64,000 nucleotides of DNA from Oricola sp. (GCF_022763245.1 NZ_JALEGV010000012.1:496001-560000); one strand, 5' to 3'. Shown: positions 49,606-58,418, counted from the stretch's first letter. Translations and numbers: made by a program. The notes: generated by a model from the sequence alone, not told the origin.

Positions 49606-50361
49606 GTGCCTGGACATCTGCAAGGTAAGATCGCCGTCGTCACCGCGGCCGGCCAGGGCATCGGCCGGGCCATCGCCGAAGCCTTCGCCGCCGAGGGCGC
49701 GACCGTGCATGCCTCCGACCGCGACATCGACAAGCTCGACGGGCTCGACGCCGTCAAGGCGCGCCTCGACGTCACCGACACGGACGCCGTCAACGCCTAT
49801 GCGTCGGCCGTCGGCGGCATCGACATCCTCGCCAACGTCGCCGGCTTCGTGCATCACGGCACCGTCCTCGATTGCGAGGAGGCCGACTGGGATTTCTCCT
49901 TCGACCTCAACGTGAAATCCATGCACCGCATGATCCGCGCCTTCCTGCCGGAGATGATCACCCGGGCGCAGGCCAACGGCTCGTCGGCTTCGATCATCAA
50001 CATGTCGTCGGGCGCCTCGTCGCTGAAGGGCGCGCCGAACCGTTATGTCTACGGCGCCACCAAGGCGGCCGTGATCGGACTGACCAAGTCGGTGGCGCAG
50101 GACTTCATCCGCCAGTCGGTCCGCTGCAACGCCATCTGCCCCGGTACCGTCGAATCACCCTCGTGGCATCAGCGGGTGGAAGAACTCGGCAAGACCGCCG
50201 GCGGCGTCGATGAAGCGATGCGCATGTTCGTCGAGCGCCAGCCCATGGGCCGGGTCGGCAGGCCGGAGGAAGTGGCCGCGCTCGCCGTCTACCTGGCCAG
50301 CGACGCCGCCGCGTTCACCACCGGAACGGCGATCCCCATCGACGGAGGATGGACCCTGTGA
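49606..50361 (+). CDS. SDR of the BDH2/2-keto-3-deoxy-fuconate dehydrogenase type
   Basis: A 251-residue SDR starting with GTG. The cofactor loop is TAAGQGIG (13-20), Asp in ASDRD selects NAD, NVAG lies near 84, Ser in INMSSGASSLKG and Tyr-x3-Lys in YVYGATKAAV near 147-152 are catalytic, and a PGTVESPSWHQR motif follows. That last motif and the overall pattern match BDH2/KDF dehydrogenases. Its stop overlaps the next gene (TGATG), and a DenD-like dehydrogenase follows, so the operon probably degrades a sugar acid or ketose; which one is not clear. Confidence 0.85.
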   Translation: MPGHLQGKIAVVTAAGQGIGRAIAEAFAAEGATVHASDRDIDKLDGLDAVKARLDVTDTDAVNAYASAVGGIDILANVAGFVHHGTVLDCEEADWDFSFDLNVKSMHRMIRAFLPEMITRAQANGSSASIINMSSGASSLKGAPNRYVYGATKAAVIGLTKSVAQDFIRQSVRCNAICPGTVESPSWHQRVEELGKTAGGVDEAMRMFVERQPMGRVGRPEEVAALAVYLASDAAAFTTGTAIPIDGGWTL

Positions 50362-50576
50362 TGTCTGACAAGAACAGCCAATACGACGCCAGGACACTGG
50401 CCGCAGCCGCCGCGATCTTCATCGGTTTCGCGCTGATCATCTTCTTCCTGCCGAACATCATGCTGGCCGTCGGCGAGCAGAACCGCGTCCTGGCCGGCGC
50501 CGTCGTCATCGGCGTCCTCGTCCTGCCCTTCGTCGGCCTGTGGCTGCGCGGCCGCATGCGCCGCAAGGGCGATTGA
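50361..50576 (+). CDS. Small two-span membrane protein
   Basis: A 71-residue protein with two hydrophobic segments (AAAAAIFIGFALIIFFLPNI, then VLAGAVVIGVLVLPFVGLWL) and a basic C terminus RGRMRRKGD. It is translationally linked to the SDR upstream (TGATG overlap; GGAGGATGG as ribosome site) and ends one base before the next start. The function is unknown; position suggests an accessory of the dehydrogenase operon. Confidence 0.75.
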   Translation: MSDKNSQYDARTLAAAAAIFIGFALIIFFLPNIMLAVGEQNRVLAGAVVIGVLVLPFVGLWLRGRMRRKGD

Positions 50577-50577
50577 T

Positions 50578-51543
50578 TTGCGTATCCTGATCACCGGGGC
50601 GGCCGGCATGATCGGCCGCAAACTCACCGAACGCCTCGTTTCGGATCGCGCACTCGCGGGCCAGCCGATCGCCAGCTTGCACCTGCAGGACGTCGTCGCC
50701 TTCGATCCGCCCGCAGCCGAATTCACCGTGACCACCGAGACGAGCGACGTCGCCGACCCCGGCGTCGCCGACGCGCTCGGCGCGCGCGAGGCCGATGTGA
50801 TCTTCCATCTCGCCGGCGTCGTCTCGGGCGAGGCCGAAGCCGACTTCGCCAAGGGCTACCGCGCCAATCTGGACGGCACCCGCGCCCTGTTCGACGCCAT
50901 TCGCCGCCACGAGGCCACGAAACCCCGGCTGGTCTACGCCTCCTCCATCGCGGTTTACGGCGCGCCTTTCCCGACCGTCATCGACGACGACTTCCAGCCG
51001 GTCCCGCTGACTTCCTACGGCAGCCAGAAGCTGATCGGCGAATTGCTCCTGACCGACTACACGCGCCGCGGCTTCTTCGACGGCGTCGGCCTGCGCCTGC
51101 CGACAATCTGCGTGCGCCCCGGCAAGCCGAACCGCGCCGCCTCCGGCTTCTTTTCCTCCATCATTCGCGAACCGCTCGCCGGTAAGGAAGCCGTCCTGCC
51201 GGTGTCGCGCGACGTGGTGCACACCCATGCGAGCCCGCGCTCGGCCGTCGGCTTCCTGCTGCATGCGGCGGCCCTGCCGTCCGATGCGATCGGTGCCCGG
51301 CGCAACCTGACGCTGCCGGGCGTCGCGGTCTCCGTCGACGAGCAGATAGAAGCCCTGCGCCGCGCAGCCGGCAATGCCGCCGTCGCACTGATCCGTGAAG
51401 AGCCCGATCCGGCGGTGGCCGCGATCGTCGATTTCTGGCCGCAGCGCTTCGAGGCCAAACGCGCCCGCGCCCTGGGATTCGTCGCCGAGACCAGTTTCGA
51501 CGACATCATCCGCGCCCATGTCGAAGACGAGTTGGACGGCTAG
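50578..51543 (+). CDS. denD: D-erythronate dehydrogenase-like NAD-dependent epimerase/dehydratase family protein
   Basis: A 321-residue extended SDR beginning with TTG, since the Rossmann loop ILITGAAGMIGRKL is at residues 3-16 and no earlier ATG fits. AREADVIFHLAGVVSGEAEA, Ser in VYASSIAVYG and Tyr-x3-Lys in YGSQKLIGE are standard. LRLPTICVRPGKPNRAASGF and FSSIIREPL are typical of the DenD/LigD-type group. DenD oxidises D-erythronate to 2-oxo-tetronate. Kinase and isomerase partners of that pathway are not in the window, so the substrate remains an inference. Confidence 0.75.
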   Translation: MRILITGAAGMIGRKLTERLVSDRALAGQPIASLHLQDVVAFDPPAAEFTVTTETSDVADPGVADALGAREADVIFHLAGVVSGEAEADFAKGYRANLDGTRALFDAIRRHEATKPRLVYASSIAVYGAPFPTVIDDDFQPVPLTSYGSQKLIGELLLTDYTRRGFFDGVGLRLPTICVRPGKPNRAASGFFSSIIREPLAGKEAVLPVSRDVVHTHASPRSAVGFLLHAAALPSDAIGARRNLTLPGVAVSVDEQIEALRRAAGNAAVALIREEPDPAVAAIVDFWPQRFEAKRARALGFVAETSFDDIIRAHVEDELDG

Positions 51544-51641
51544 AACCGGCCCTGTGCCGCCGCAGCCGCTGCGAGCGGCACCGACGGTGAAAAGGGATCA
51601 CACGAAGCGCCGATCAATTGCTCCGGGCTGAGGATACGAGA

Positions 51642-52586
51642 ATGGACCGCAGCCAAGCCGATCGCCCGCCCCCGGAAGCCGGGCCGCCGCATCCGTTTCA
51701 CACGCGGACCTATCTGCGGGGCCTCGACAATATCGGCGAAACCGTTGCGGACGGACGGGGAAGGTTTCATCTTCTGCGCCGACCGATCCCGGGCAGCGAA
51801 CTCTTCGACGGCGCAGGGCCCTGGCCCTATTACCGAGTCTCCGGGGATGAAGACCTTCACACCCTGCGTGAGGGTTTCGCCGATCTCGTCACCATCACCG
51901 TGGTCACCCAACCGGGCTATGTGCCGCCGGCCGATCAGGTCGACAGCATCTTCCTGAAGGATCACTTCGCCTACGATCCGCGCCTCCCGCGCACGGTACT
52001 CAGCGCCCGCACGGCAAAGCGGCTGCAGGCCGGCCTGGCGATCAGCCGCTTCGAGGTCGCGGACGACCGGCCGGCGACGACACGCATGGCGGCCGAGATG
52101 ACGCCCCTCTACCGGCGCCAAGCGGCGCGGCGCGGCTTCTCGGAATTCTTCCGCAGCTTCTCCGACACGCATTTCACCTCGATCGCGGACCTGGATGCAG
52201 GCCGCTATTTCAAGGTGACGATCGATGGCGAGACCGGCGCGATGGCCTGCGGCATCCTGCATCAAGGCGTACTCCAGATCCTGCACATCGCGATTTCCGA
52301 CATCGGCCTGCAACACAACGCGTCCTACGTTCTCATGAGCGGCCTGCTCGAACAGGCCGACGAAGCACAGGCCAAGCTTCTCACAGGGGGCATGCCGGAC
52401 AGCGCCCGCGACACGCTCGAGACCTTCAAGCGGCGCTGGGCGAACAGCTACGAGCCGGTCTACCTGCTGCGGATCGTCAACGACCGCCGCAAATATGAGG
52501 AACTGAGCGCGAACCGGAACCCGAAGGGTTTCTTTCCCGCCTACAGGCAGGCGATTGCCAGCGACGGACGGAGCGAACGGACATGA
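51642..52586 (+). CDS. FemAB/GNAT-fold acyltransferase-like protein
   Basis: A 314-residue cytosolic protein. The second half resembles the Acetyltransf_6/FemAB pattern: LYRRQAARRGFSEFFRSFSD, YFKVTIDGETGAMACGILHQ, HNASYVLMSGLLEQADEAQA, then a GGMPDSARDTLETFKRRWAN block with YLLRIVNDRRKYEEL after it. The first half (FHLLRRPIPGSELFDGAGPW) is less familiar. It overlaps the following glycosyltransferase-like gene by 4 bp (ATGA), so the two act together, probably on a surface sugar or lipid. ATG at 51642 has GAGGAT upstream. Chemistry unknown. Confidence 0.65.
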   Translation: MDRSQADRPPPEAGPPHPFHTRTYLRGLDNIGETVADGRGRFHLLRRPIPGSELFDGAGPWPYYRVSGDEDLHTLREGFADLVTITVVTQPGYVPPADQVDSIFLKDHFAYDPRLPRTVLSARTAKRLQAGLAISRFEVADDRPATTRMAAEMTPLYRRQAARRGFSEFFRSFSDTHFTSIADLDAGRYFKVTIDGETGAMACGILHQGVLQILHIAISDIGLQHNASYVLMSGLLEQADEAQAKLLTGGMPDSARDTLETFKRRWANSYEPVYLLRIVNDRRKYEELSANRNPKGFFPAYRQAIASDGRSERT

Positions 52587-53467
52587 GACCGGGTTTCATC
52601 ATCCATGCGCCGCCCTACACCAACCGCAGTTCCGGGGTCCGGGCGCTCTACCGACTCTGCCACCATTTGAACATGTCCGGCCACGACGCCGCGATGTTCG
52701 TGCCCGGCCTCTCCAGCGCCAGACCTCTCACGCCCTTCCGCCGCCTGCGCCGGCACATGCGGTCTGGCTTCCGCGCCCAGCCGCCTTATGTCGTGGAGGA
52801 TGGCTGGCTCGCACCGCTTCACAAGGGCGGCACGGTTGGCGACAACATCGTCATCTACCCCGAAGTCGCGCATGGAAACCCGCTCTCGGCGCGCAAGGTC
52901 GTTCGCTGGCTTCTGCACGAACCCGGGTTCCTCGGCGGCGATGACACCTATCCCGACAACGAACTGGTCTTCGTCTTCGACCGGCAGAAGCTCGACCGGG
53001 CAAGCCGGGCGACCAGGCAGACGCTGGGCGAGAACCGCGTCCTGTGGACCGGCCTTGTCGATCCGAAACACATCCACCCGAACGGAGCGCAGGAACGGGA
53101 TCTCGTCCTGACCTTCGAGCACAAGGGCAAGGCGCTCGCCGAACGGTTCCCGCTGGACGAGACCGTCGGCGCCGTCAGGCTGGAGGACTTGACCCCGGAC
53201 TATGCGGCGCTCGGAGACATCTTGCGCCGCACCCGAACCCTCCATTCCTACGACCACTACAGCAACGTGCTGCGTGAGGCGGTGATTTGCGGGTGCGAGG
53301 TCTTGGCGATCGACGAGGCCGGTCGCTGGCACGACCCGCGCCACTGCGACTGCCGCCAGAACATCGACTGGACAAAGGCGACGCCGCGGACCTACGCGCA
53401 GGAATTCGAAGACAGCACCTTCGTCGAGGGCTTCGTCGCCGAACTCGAACGCGAAGGATATCTTTGA
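52583..53467 (+). CDS. Glycosyltransferase-like protein B (paralogue of 15791-16750)
   Basis: A 294-residue protein of probable GT-B fold. IIHAPPYTNRSSGVRALYRL (6-25) is the acceptor-side Gly loop and helix, IVIYPEVAHGNPLSARKVVR followed by WLLHEPG (about 90-116) the central block, and HSYDHYSNVLREAVICGC (about 222-239) the C-terminal block. All three match protein A at 15.8-16.7 kb in order and spacing. It overlaps the FemAB-like gene. Its C-terminal stretch has an extra Cys/His cluster (HDPRHCDC). Donor and acceptor are unknown. Confidence 0.65.
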   Translation: MRPGFIIHAPPYTNRSSGVRALYRLCHHLNMSGHDAAMFVPGLSSARPLTPFRRLRRHMRSGFRAQPPYVVEDGWLAPLHKGGTVGDNIVIYPEVAHGNPLSARKVVRWLLHEPGFLGGDDTYPDNELVFVFDRQKLDRASRATRQTLGENRVLWTGLVDPKHIHPNGAQERDLVLTFEHKGKALAERFPLDETVGAVRLEDLTPDYAALGDILRRTRTLHSYDHYSNVLREAVICGCEVLAIDEAGRWHDPRHCDCRQNIDWTKATPRTYAQEFEDSTFVEGFVAELEREGYL

Positions 53468-53479
53468 GGGCGTTGCGCC

Positions 53480-54544
53480 TCAGGCCGCCAGCGCGCCGCC
53501 GAGCAGGATCAGCCCGAGCACCATCACCAGCGCCGCGCCGCCGATCTCGATGCCGCGATGCACCCGCGACGACATGGCGCCGGAACCGGAAATGCGCAGC
53601 GCCGCGTTCTTCGCCGTCACCGCCAACGTCGCCAGCGCCGACACCGTGATCGCGGTTCCCACCGCCATGGCGAAGACCGACAGGATGCCGCCGAGATAAA
53701 GGCCGTTCAGGAGGGCGAAGGTCAGCACGATCAGCGCGCCGGAACACGGCCGCAGCCCGACCGCCAGCACGGCCGCGCCGGCGGAGCGCCAATTCATCGG
53801 CCCGGCCAGCATCTTCGGATCGGGCGCATGGGCGTGCCCGCACGTGTCACACACCGCACCGTCACCGGTGTGATCGTGGTCGTGATGATGATTATGGGCA
53901 TGATGGTGATGATGATCGTGCCCGTGGCCGCCGGCATGATCGTGATGATGGTCGTGGTGGTGCTCGGCCACCGCCGCCGACGACAGCGAGGCCGGGGCGC
54001 GGCGCGGGCGCAGTTTCGTCACCAGCAGCCAGAAGCCGAACAGCGCGATCAGCGCATAGCTCGCCGCCTCCATGAACCAGGTCGCATCCGTCATCGACAC
54101 CGCCGTGCCGCGCAGCACCAGGAAGGCCGCGCCGACCAGAACCACCGCGGAAACGGCCTGCGCCATGGCCGACACGAAGGAGAGAATGACGCCGCGACGC
54201 AGAAGCGTCTCGTTGGCCAGCATGTAGGAGGAAATCACCGCCTTGCCGTGGCCGGGCCCGGCAGCGTGGAAGATGCCATAGGCGAAACTCAGCCCGACGA
54301 GCAGCCATGCCGCGTTGCCGTCCTCGCGCATCGCCTTCAAGGCGCCCGTCATCTCGCGATAGAAGGAGCGCTGCATCTCGTTGATCCACAGGAAGAACCC
54401 GGCAAACACGCCGCCGCTCGGCTGCATCGAGACTTCGTTGGATCCGATACCGAGGGACGATTGCGCCGACGCCAGTTCCGCGCCGGCAACGGCCAGGACC
54501 AGTGCCGCCCCCACGATCAGCAGCGCCTTGCGCGACCGTGTCAT
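53480..54544 (-). CDS. NicO/RcnA-type nickel-cobalt (metal) exporter with His-rich loop
   Basis: A 354-residue membrane protein with a signal-like first segment (ends ASAQ) and six to seven spans. NicO hallmarks are AYGIFHAAGPGHGKAVISSY (88-107) and VLAVGLRPCSGALIVLTFAL near 257-276. The loop 195-225 is almost entirely His and Asp, followed by CDTCGHAHA (232-240), a metal-binding sensor or funnel. It overlaps the DUF1007 gene by 4 bp; this pair recurs in proteobacteria and is linked with nickel, cobalt or zinc handling. Which metal is not decided. Confidence 0.88.
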   Translation of the reverse strand: MTRSRKALLIVGAALVLAVAGAELASAQSSLGIGSNEVSMQPSGGVFAGFFLWINEMQRSFYREMTGALKAMREDGNAAWLLVGLSFAYGIFHAAGPGHGKAVISSYMLANETLLRRGVILSFVSAMAQAVSAVVLVGAAFLVLRGTAVSMTDATWFMEAASYALIALFGFWLLVTKLRPRRAPASLSSAAVAEHHHDHHHDHAGGHGHDHHHHHAHNHHHDHDHTGDGAVCDTCGHAHAPDPKMLAGPMNWRSAGAAVLAVGLRPCSGALIVLTFALLNGLYLGGILSVFAMAVGTAITVSALATLAVTAKNAALRISGSGAMSSRVHRGIEIGGAALVMVLGLILLGGALAA

Positions 54545-55191
54545 TTGCACGTCACCTCCATGCGCGTCGCCAATAGGCTCGACAGGTCGTTGCCGGTCGG
54601 CTCGTTGAAGAAGGCCTCGGTCAGCGACGCCTGGTTCTGCGCGATCGCCTCGTCGGGATCGGGCACGACCATCTTGAAGCTGCAATTGGCGGGCGCCCCG
54701 CGCAGCTCCATGTTGCTTTCGTCGTAGAAATCGATCGCCGTGTAGAAGGTGGGATCGTAGACGCCGAAGCTCGGCGACGCGGCGATGTCGATCGTCTCGT
54801 CCGGCTCGGCGGTGAAGAACATGATCAGCTGGCCGTCCTCGAACAGCGCCTTCATGTCCGTGACCGGTTTGACGCCGACGCTCTTGCCGCCCACCAGGAT
54901 CGTCTGGAAATAGTCGAATTCGGCAAGCGAACCCGTGACGACGGAGGCCACCTCCGCAAGTTCGGGCTCTTCGAGCTGGTTGTCCAGGTCGGCGTCGAAC
55001 TCCAGGAGAACGGTAGAGGAGAACAATTCGTCGAAGCGCCAGACATGACGCAGCGCGCTCACATGTCCGTCGGGCGCGACCTCCACTTCAAGCCGGGCCT
55101 CGGCGAAGACATGCGGGTGGGCCGAAGCCGGCCCGGAGAGACCGAGAAATCCCGCGGCGCAGGCGAGCGCGGAGGCTGATATCCGTTTCAT
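54541..55191 (-). CDS. DUF1007 periplasmic protein
   Basis: A 216-residue exported protein. The signal peptide ends PASAHPHVFAEARLEV; the mature N-terminal HPH is the family mark and probably a metal ligand. DADLDNQLEEPELAEV (about 68-83) looks like an EF-hand calcium loop. Two late Cys (NCSF, VTCK) could form a disulfide. DUF1007 genes pair with NicO exporters, as here. ATG at 55191 (MKRIS) is preferred; TTG at 55203 is possible. Confidence 0.85.
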   Translation of the reverse strand: MKRISASALACAAGFLGLSGPASAHPHVFAEARLEVEVAPDGHVSALRHVWRFDELFSSTVLLEFDADLDNQLEEPELAEVASVVTGSLAEFDYFQTILVGGKSVGVKPVTDMKALFEDGQLIMFFTAEPDETIDIAASPSFGVYDPTFYTAIDFYDESNMELRGAPANCSFKMVVPDPDEAIAQNQASLTEAFFNEPTGNDLSSLLATRMEVTCK

Positions 55192-55248
55192 GGCAACCGG
55201 CAACGTGAAGAGAACTCCTGTCAGGCGAACCGCACAAACCCGGCGGCA

Positions 55249-56154
55249 TTATGACCACCGCTGCTCATAACCCCGAAACCACTCGGCAAGGAAGTCGACC
55301 AATGCGCGCACTTTGGCGGGCAGGTAGCGCCGATGCGGATAGACGACGTAGATGCCCGCCGCCGCGGTGGTGGAACCGGGCAGCAATTCACGCAGCGCGC
55401 CGCTCGCCAGATCGTCGCGGACGATGAAATCCGGGCACATAGCAAAGCCCAGATTGGCGAGCGCCGCCGCCCGTGTCGAAAGCGGGCTGTTGACCTCCAC
55501 CGGGCCGGACACCGTGACCGCCTGCGACGAGCCGTCGGCGGAATGCAGCACCCAGGTGTTGCGCCGCCGGGCATTGGTGTCGATCACGCAGGGCCGGTCG
55601 GCCAGATCCTCGGGCTCTTGCGGCGCCCCGTATTTCTCGATCGTCTCCGGCGTCGCCACCAGCAGCGTGCGAAACGGCGCGAGCCGGCGCGCGATCAGCC
55701 CGGAATCCTCGAGCGTCGTCACCCGGATGGCGAGGTCGAACCCCTCCTCCACGAGATCGACGAAGCGGTCGTCGAGATGGATGTCGAGGCCGACCTCGGG
55801 ATTGGCGGCGCAGAAATCGATCAGCGCCTGGTCCAGCCCGGCATCGGCAAACGACCGCGGCGCGGAAACCTTGATTCGCCCGCGCACCCCCTCGCGGCTG
55901 TCGCGCACCATGTCCTGCAGCGTGTCGATCTCGCGCACGATCTCCACCGAGCGCTTGTAATAGGTGTGGCCGAGTTCGGTCAGCGAGAACTGCCGGGTCG
56001 TGCGGTTCAGGAGAAGCGCCCCCAATTCGTCCTCCAATTCGCGCACATATTTCGACAACAGCGCCTTCGAGCGGCCAATCTTGCGTGCGGCGGCGGAGAA
56101 ACCTTCATTCTCCACCACGGCGATGAAAGCGCGCATGCGGGTCAGCGTGTCCAT
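55249..56154 (-). CDS. LysR-family transcriptional regulator
   Basis: A 301-residue regulator. The N-terminal HTH has MDTLTRMRAFIAVVENEGFS, AAARKIGRSKALLSKYVREL and LLNRTTRQFSLTELG (1-75). The effector domain spans about 90-295 with GRIKVSAPRSFADAGLD, LDIHLDDRFVDLVEEGFDLA and the closing AKVRALVDFLAEWF. It belongs to the large DmlR/YhjC-like group whose targets are usually next door, but the adjacent gene (the decarboxylase) is separated by a 520-bp region and the metal genes are convergent in order. GGAAAGGAG precedes the start. Confidence 0.9.
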   Translation of the reverse strand: MDTLTRMRAFIAVVENEGFSAAARKIGRSKALLSKYVRELEDELGALLLNRTTRQFSLTELGHTYYKRSVEIVREIDTLQDMVRDSREGVRGRIKVSAPRSFADAGLDQALIDFCAANPEVGLDIHLDDRFVDLVEEGFDLAIRVTTLEDSGLIARRLAPFRTLLVATPETIEKYGAPQEPEDLADRPCVIDTNARRRNTWVLHSADGSSQAVTVSGPVEVNSPLSTRAAALANLGFAMCPDFIVRDDLASGALRELLPGSTTAAAGIYVVYPHRRYLPAKVRALVDFLAEWFRGYEQRWS

Positions 56155-56677
56155 GCCGGCGCACTCCTTTCCGGTGTCAATCCAGCCGTCTACATGCATC
56201 GAACGGCATGCCGGCTTCGTTCACAATCTGCACCACACAAATCTTTGCGCAAGCCCTCGATTTGCCATTGATTCCCGTCGGTTCTGGTCCTATATCCGCG
56301 TTGCCCTAAGTCGCACGTGCCTGTGGGTGTCCGCCGACCTCTCGAATTTGGTGAGAGGCCCGGCAAGGTACCCGGAGCTAACCCCTCCGGTCGCTTCCCG
56401 GCCAACCGGACAAGCGAGGACATCTTGAAGCAACGACGGTCGGGTCTATCACTCGTCTGGCGGTCCACACGCCGGAATAGCGAGAGACACAACCATCCTT
56501 GCCAAACGTGCGGTCGGTACTTCCACCAATCATTGGCAAATCAAGGCCGATCTTTTTCGGTCTGAGATTTTTCGCCTGGTTTCGGACCCGGGGAAGACGC
56601 GCGTCGTCTTTCGCGGAGTGCGAGGCCTGAACGTCGACGCAGCACGCGCTGCCCGAACCTTTTTGATTGGGACCGCC
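56155..56677 (+). promoter_or_regulatory. Long leader region of the ornithine decarboxylase gene (candidate speF RNA)
   Basis: 520 bp separate the LysR gene from the decarboxylase start. The last 150 bases contain several possible stems: GGCCGA/TCGGTC (56543-56562), AAGACG/CGTCTT (56594-56610), GCAGC/GCTGC (56638-56651) and T-rich single strands between them. In alphaproteobacteria a structured RNA of up to 400 nt, the speF motif, precedes ornithine decarboxylase genes. Position, length and gene fit; the consensus was not aligned. A short TTG-started frame (56425-56565) is present, with no evidence of translation. Confidence 0.45.
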
Positions 56678-57811
56678 ATGACGACCGCTCGCATCCACGA
56701 TTTCCTCGCCACCCGCCGCCCGGCCTCCCCCTGCCTCGTGGTCGATCTCGACGTGGTCCAGGACAATTACTGCGCCTTCCGCAAGGCGCTGCCGGACAGC
56801 CGCATCTACTACGCCGTCAAGGCGAACCCGGCCCCGGAAATCCTGCGCCTGCTCGCATCCCTCGGCTCCTCCTTCGACACCGCTTCGGTGCCGGAGATCG
56901 AGATGGCGCTCGACGCCGGCGCAACCCCGGACCGCATCTCCTTCGGCAACACCATCAAAAAGGAACGCGACGTCGCGCGCGCCCATGAGCTCGGCATCAA
57001 CCTCTTCGCCGTCGATTCCGTCGAGGAAGTCGAGAAGATCGCCCGCTCCGCACCCGGCGCCCGCGTCTTCTGCCGCGTCCTCACCGATGGCGAAGGCGCC
57101 GAGTGGCCGCTGTCGCGCAAATTCGGCTGCGCGCCGAAAATGGCGATCGACGTGCTCGCCCAGGCAGCCCGCATGGGCCTCGTCGCCTATGGCGTCTCCT
57201 TCCATGTCGGTTCGCAGATGACCCACCTCGCCGCCTGGGACAAGGCGCTCGCCGACGCGCGCTTCGTCTTCGAAGGCATGCTGGAAAAGGGCATCACCCT
57301 GAAGATGGTCAACATGGGCGGCGGTTTCCCGACCCGTTACCTCAAGGACGTCCCCACGGCGGAAGCCTATGGCCGCGCCATCTTCGACGCGCTGCGCAAG
57401 CATTTCGGCAACCGCATCCCCGAGACGATCATCGAACCGGGCCGCGGCATGGTCGGCAATGCCGGCGTCATCAAGTCGGAAGTCGTGCTCGTCTCGAAGA
57501 AATCCGAGGAAGACGACGTGCGCTGGGTGTTCCTCGACATCGGCAAGTTCGGCGGCCTGGCCGAAACCATGGACGAGGCGATCCGCTACGAGATCCTCAC
57601 CCCGCGTGACGGCGATGCGGCCGAACCCTGCGTGCTCGCCGGACCGACCTGCGACAGCGCCGACGTGCTCTACGAGAAGAACCCCTATCCGCTGCCGCTG
57701 TCCCTGACCGTCGGCGACGAGATCTTGATCGCGGGCACAGGGGCCTACACGACGACCTATTCGGCCGTCGCCTTCAACGGCTTCGAGCCGCTCCGCTCCT
57801 ACGTCATCTGA
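56678..57811 (+). CDS. Ornithine/lysine decarboxylase, fold-III PLP type
   Basis: A 377-residue cytosolic decarboxylase making putrescine (or cadaverine). Lys48 in YYAVKANPAP binds PLP; FDTASVPEIEMALDAG (67-82), FHVGSQ (about 176-181), MVNMGGGFPTRYL and IIEPGRGMVGNAG follow. CDSADV (about 326) carries the catalytic Cys of the partner subunit. The eukaryote-like fold III with a short sequence is the usual alphaproteobacterial ODC/LODC. It starts MTTARIHDFL; the frame extends 20 residues upstream without likeness. Regulation by the long leader is likely. A GNAT gene follows 25 bp later. Confidence 0.93.
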   Translation: MTTARIHDFLATRRPASPCLVVDLDVVQDNYCAFRKALPDSRIYYAVKANPAPEILRLLASLGSSFDTASVPEIEMALDAGATPDRISFGNTIKKERDVARAHELGINLFAVDSVEEVEKIARSAPGARVFCRVLTDGEGAEWPLSRKFGCAPKMAIDVLAQAARMGLVAYGVSFHVGSQMTHLAAWDKALADARFVFEGMLEKGITLKMVNMGGGFPTRYLKDVPTAEAYGRAIFDALRKHFGNRIPETIIEPGRGMVGNAGVIKSEVVLVSKKSEEDDVRWVFLDIGKFGGLAETMDEAIRYEILTPRDGDAAEPCVLAGPTCDSADVLYEKNPYPLPLSLTVGDEILIAGTGAYTTTYSAVAFNGFEPLRSYVI

Positions 57812-57836
57812 CGCGGCGCCGGCAGGACACACGACA

Positions 57837-58418
57837 ATGGAAACGCTTGTTCATGACGGCGACGCCGTCACGATCGCGCTCGAGCAGGCTTCGGACGTCA
57901 TCGCACGCGATGGCGTCCTGGCCCGCGCGATGCAGCCGAACTGGAAGAAGAAGACCTCCCAGAAGCTGCGCGCCGGCCGCCGCCCGGCCGAGGGCCTCGC
58001 CTTCGTCGCGCGCGACAATGCCGGCGCGATCGTCGGCACCGTGCGCCTTTGGCACATCCAGGCCGGCATCGACGGCTTCGGCCGGCCGGTCTCCGCGCTG
58101 ATGCTCGGCCCGCTCGCCGTCGATCCGGACGCGAAGAGCCGCGGCACCGGCACGGTGCTGATGCGCCATGCCCTGTCGGAGGCCGCCCGCCTCGGCCACG
58201 GCGCGGTGCTGCTGGTCGGCGACGCGCCCTATTACGCCCGCTTCGGCTTCTCGACCGCCAATACCGGCGCGCTCGCCCTGCCCGGTCCGGTGGAGCGTGA
58301 CCGCTTCCTGGCGATCGAACTGGTCGAAGGCTGGCTCGACGGTGCCGCCGGCATGGTCGTCGCCACCGGCACGAAGACCCACAAGGCCCGTGCGGCCAAG
58401 ACCCGCCTCGCCGCCTGA
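57837..58418 (+). CDS. GNAT acetyltransferase (YhbS-like) linked to ornithine decarboxylase
   Basis: A 193-residue GNAT. The acetyl-CoA loop follows ALMLGPLAVDPDAKSRGTGT, and DAPYYARFGFSTANTGALAL is the YhbS-type C-terminal motif. A basic stretch (NWKKKTSQKLRAGRRPAEGL, about 35-54) precedes the fold. It lies 25 bp after the decarboxylase, so a polyamine or its precursor as acceptor is a fair guess, but unproven. Confidence 0.85.
   Translation: METLVHDGDAVTIALEQASDVIARDGVLARAMQPNWKKKTSQKLRAGRRPAEGLAFVARDNAGAIVGTVRLWHIQAGIDGFGRPVSALMLGPLAVDPDAKSRGTGTVLMRHALSEAARLGHGAVLLVGDAPYYARFGFSTANTGALALPGPVERDRFLAIELVEGWLDGAAGMVVATGTKTHKARAAKTRLAA

Noticed and set aside
53900..53990. Tandem ATG/CAT-rich stretch that looks like a microsatellite
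   Set aside because: It encodes the His-rich loop of the NicO protein, so the repetition is explained by codon bias for His and Asp; the same holds for 61500-61630 in the CobW gene.
56317..56565. 82-codon frame in the decarboxylase leader
   Set aside because: Its upper part is in the poorly structured region and no convincing start or likeness is seen; kept only as a possible short leader peptide from TTG 56425.
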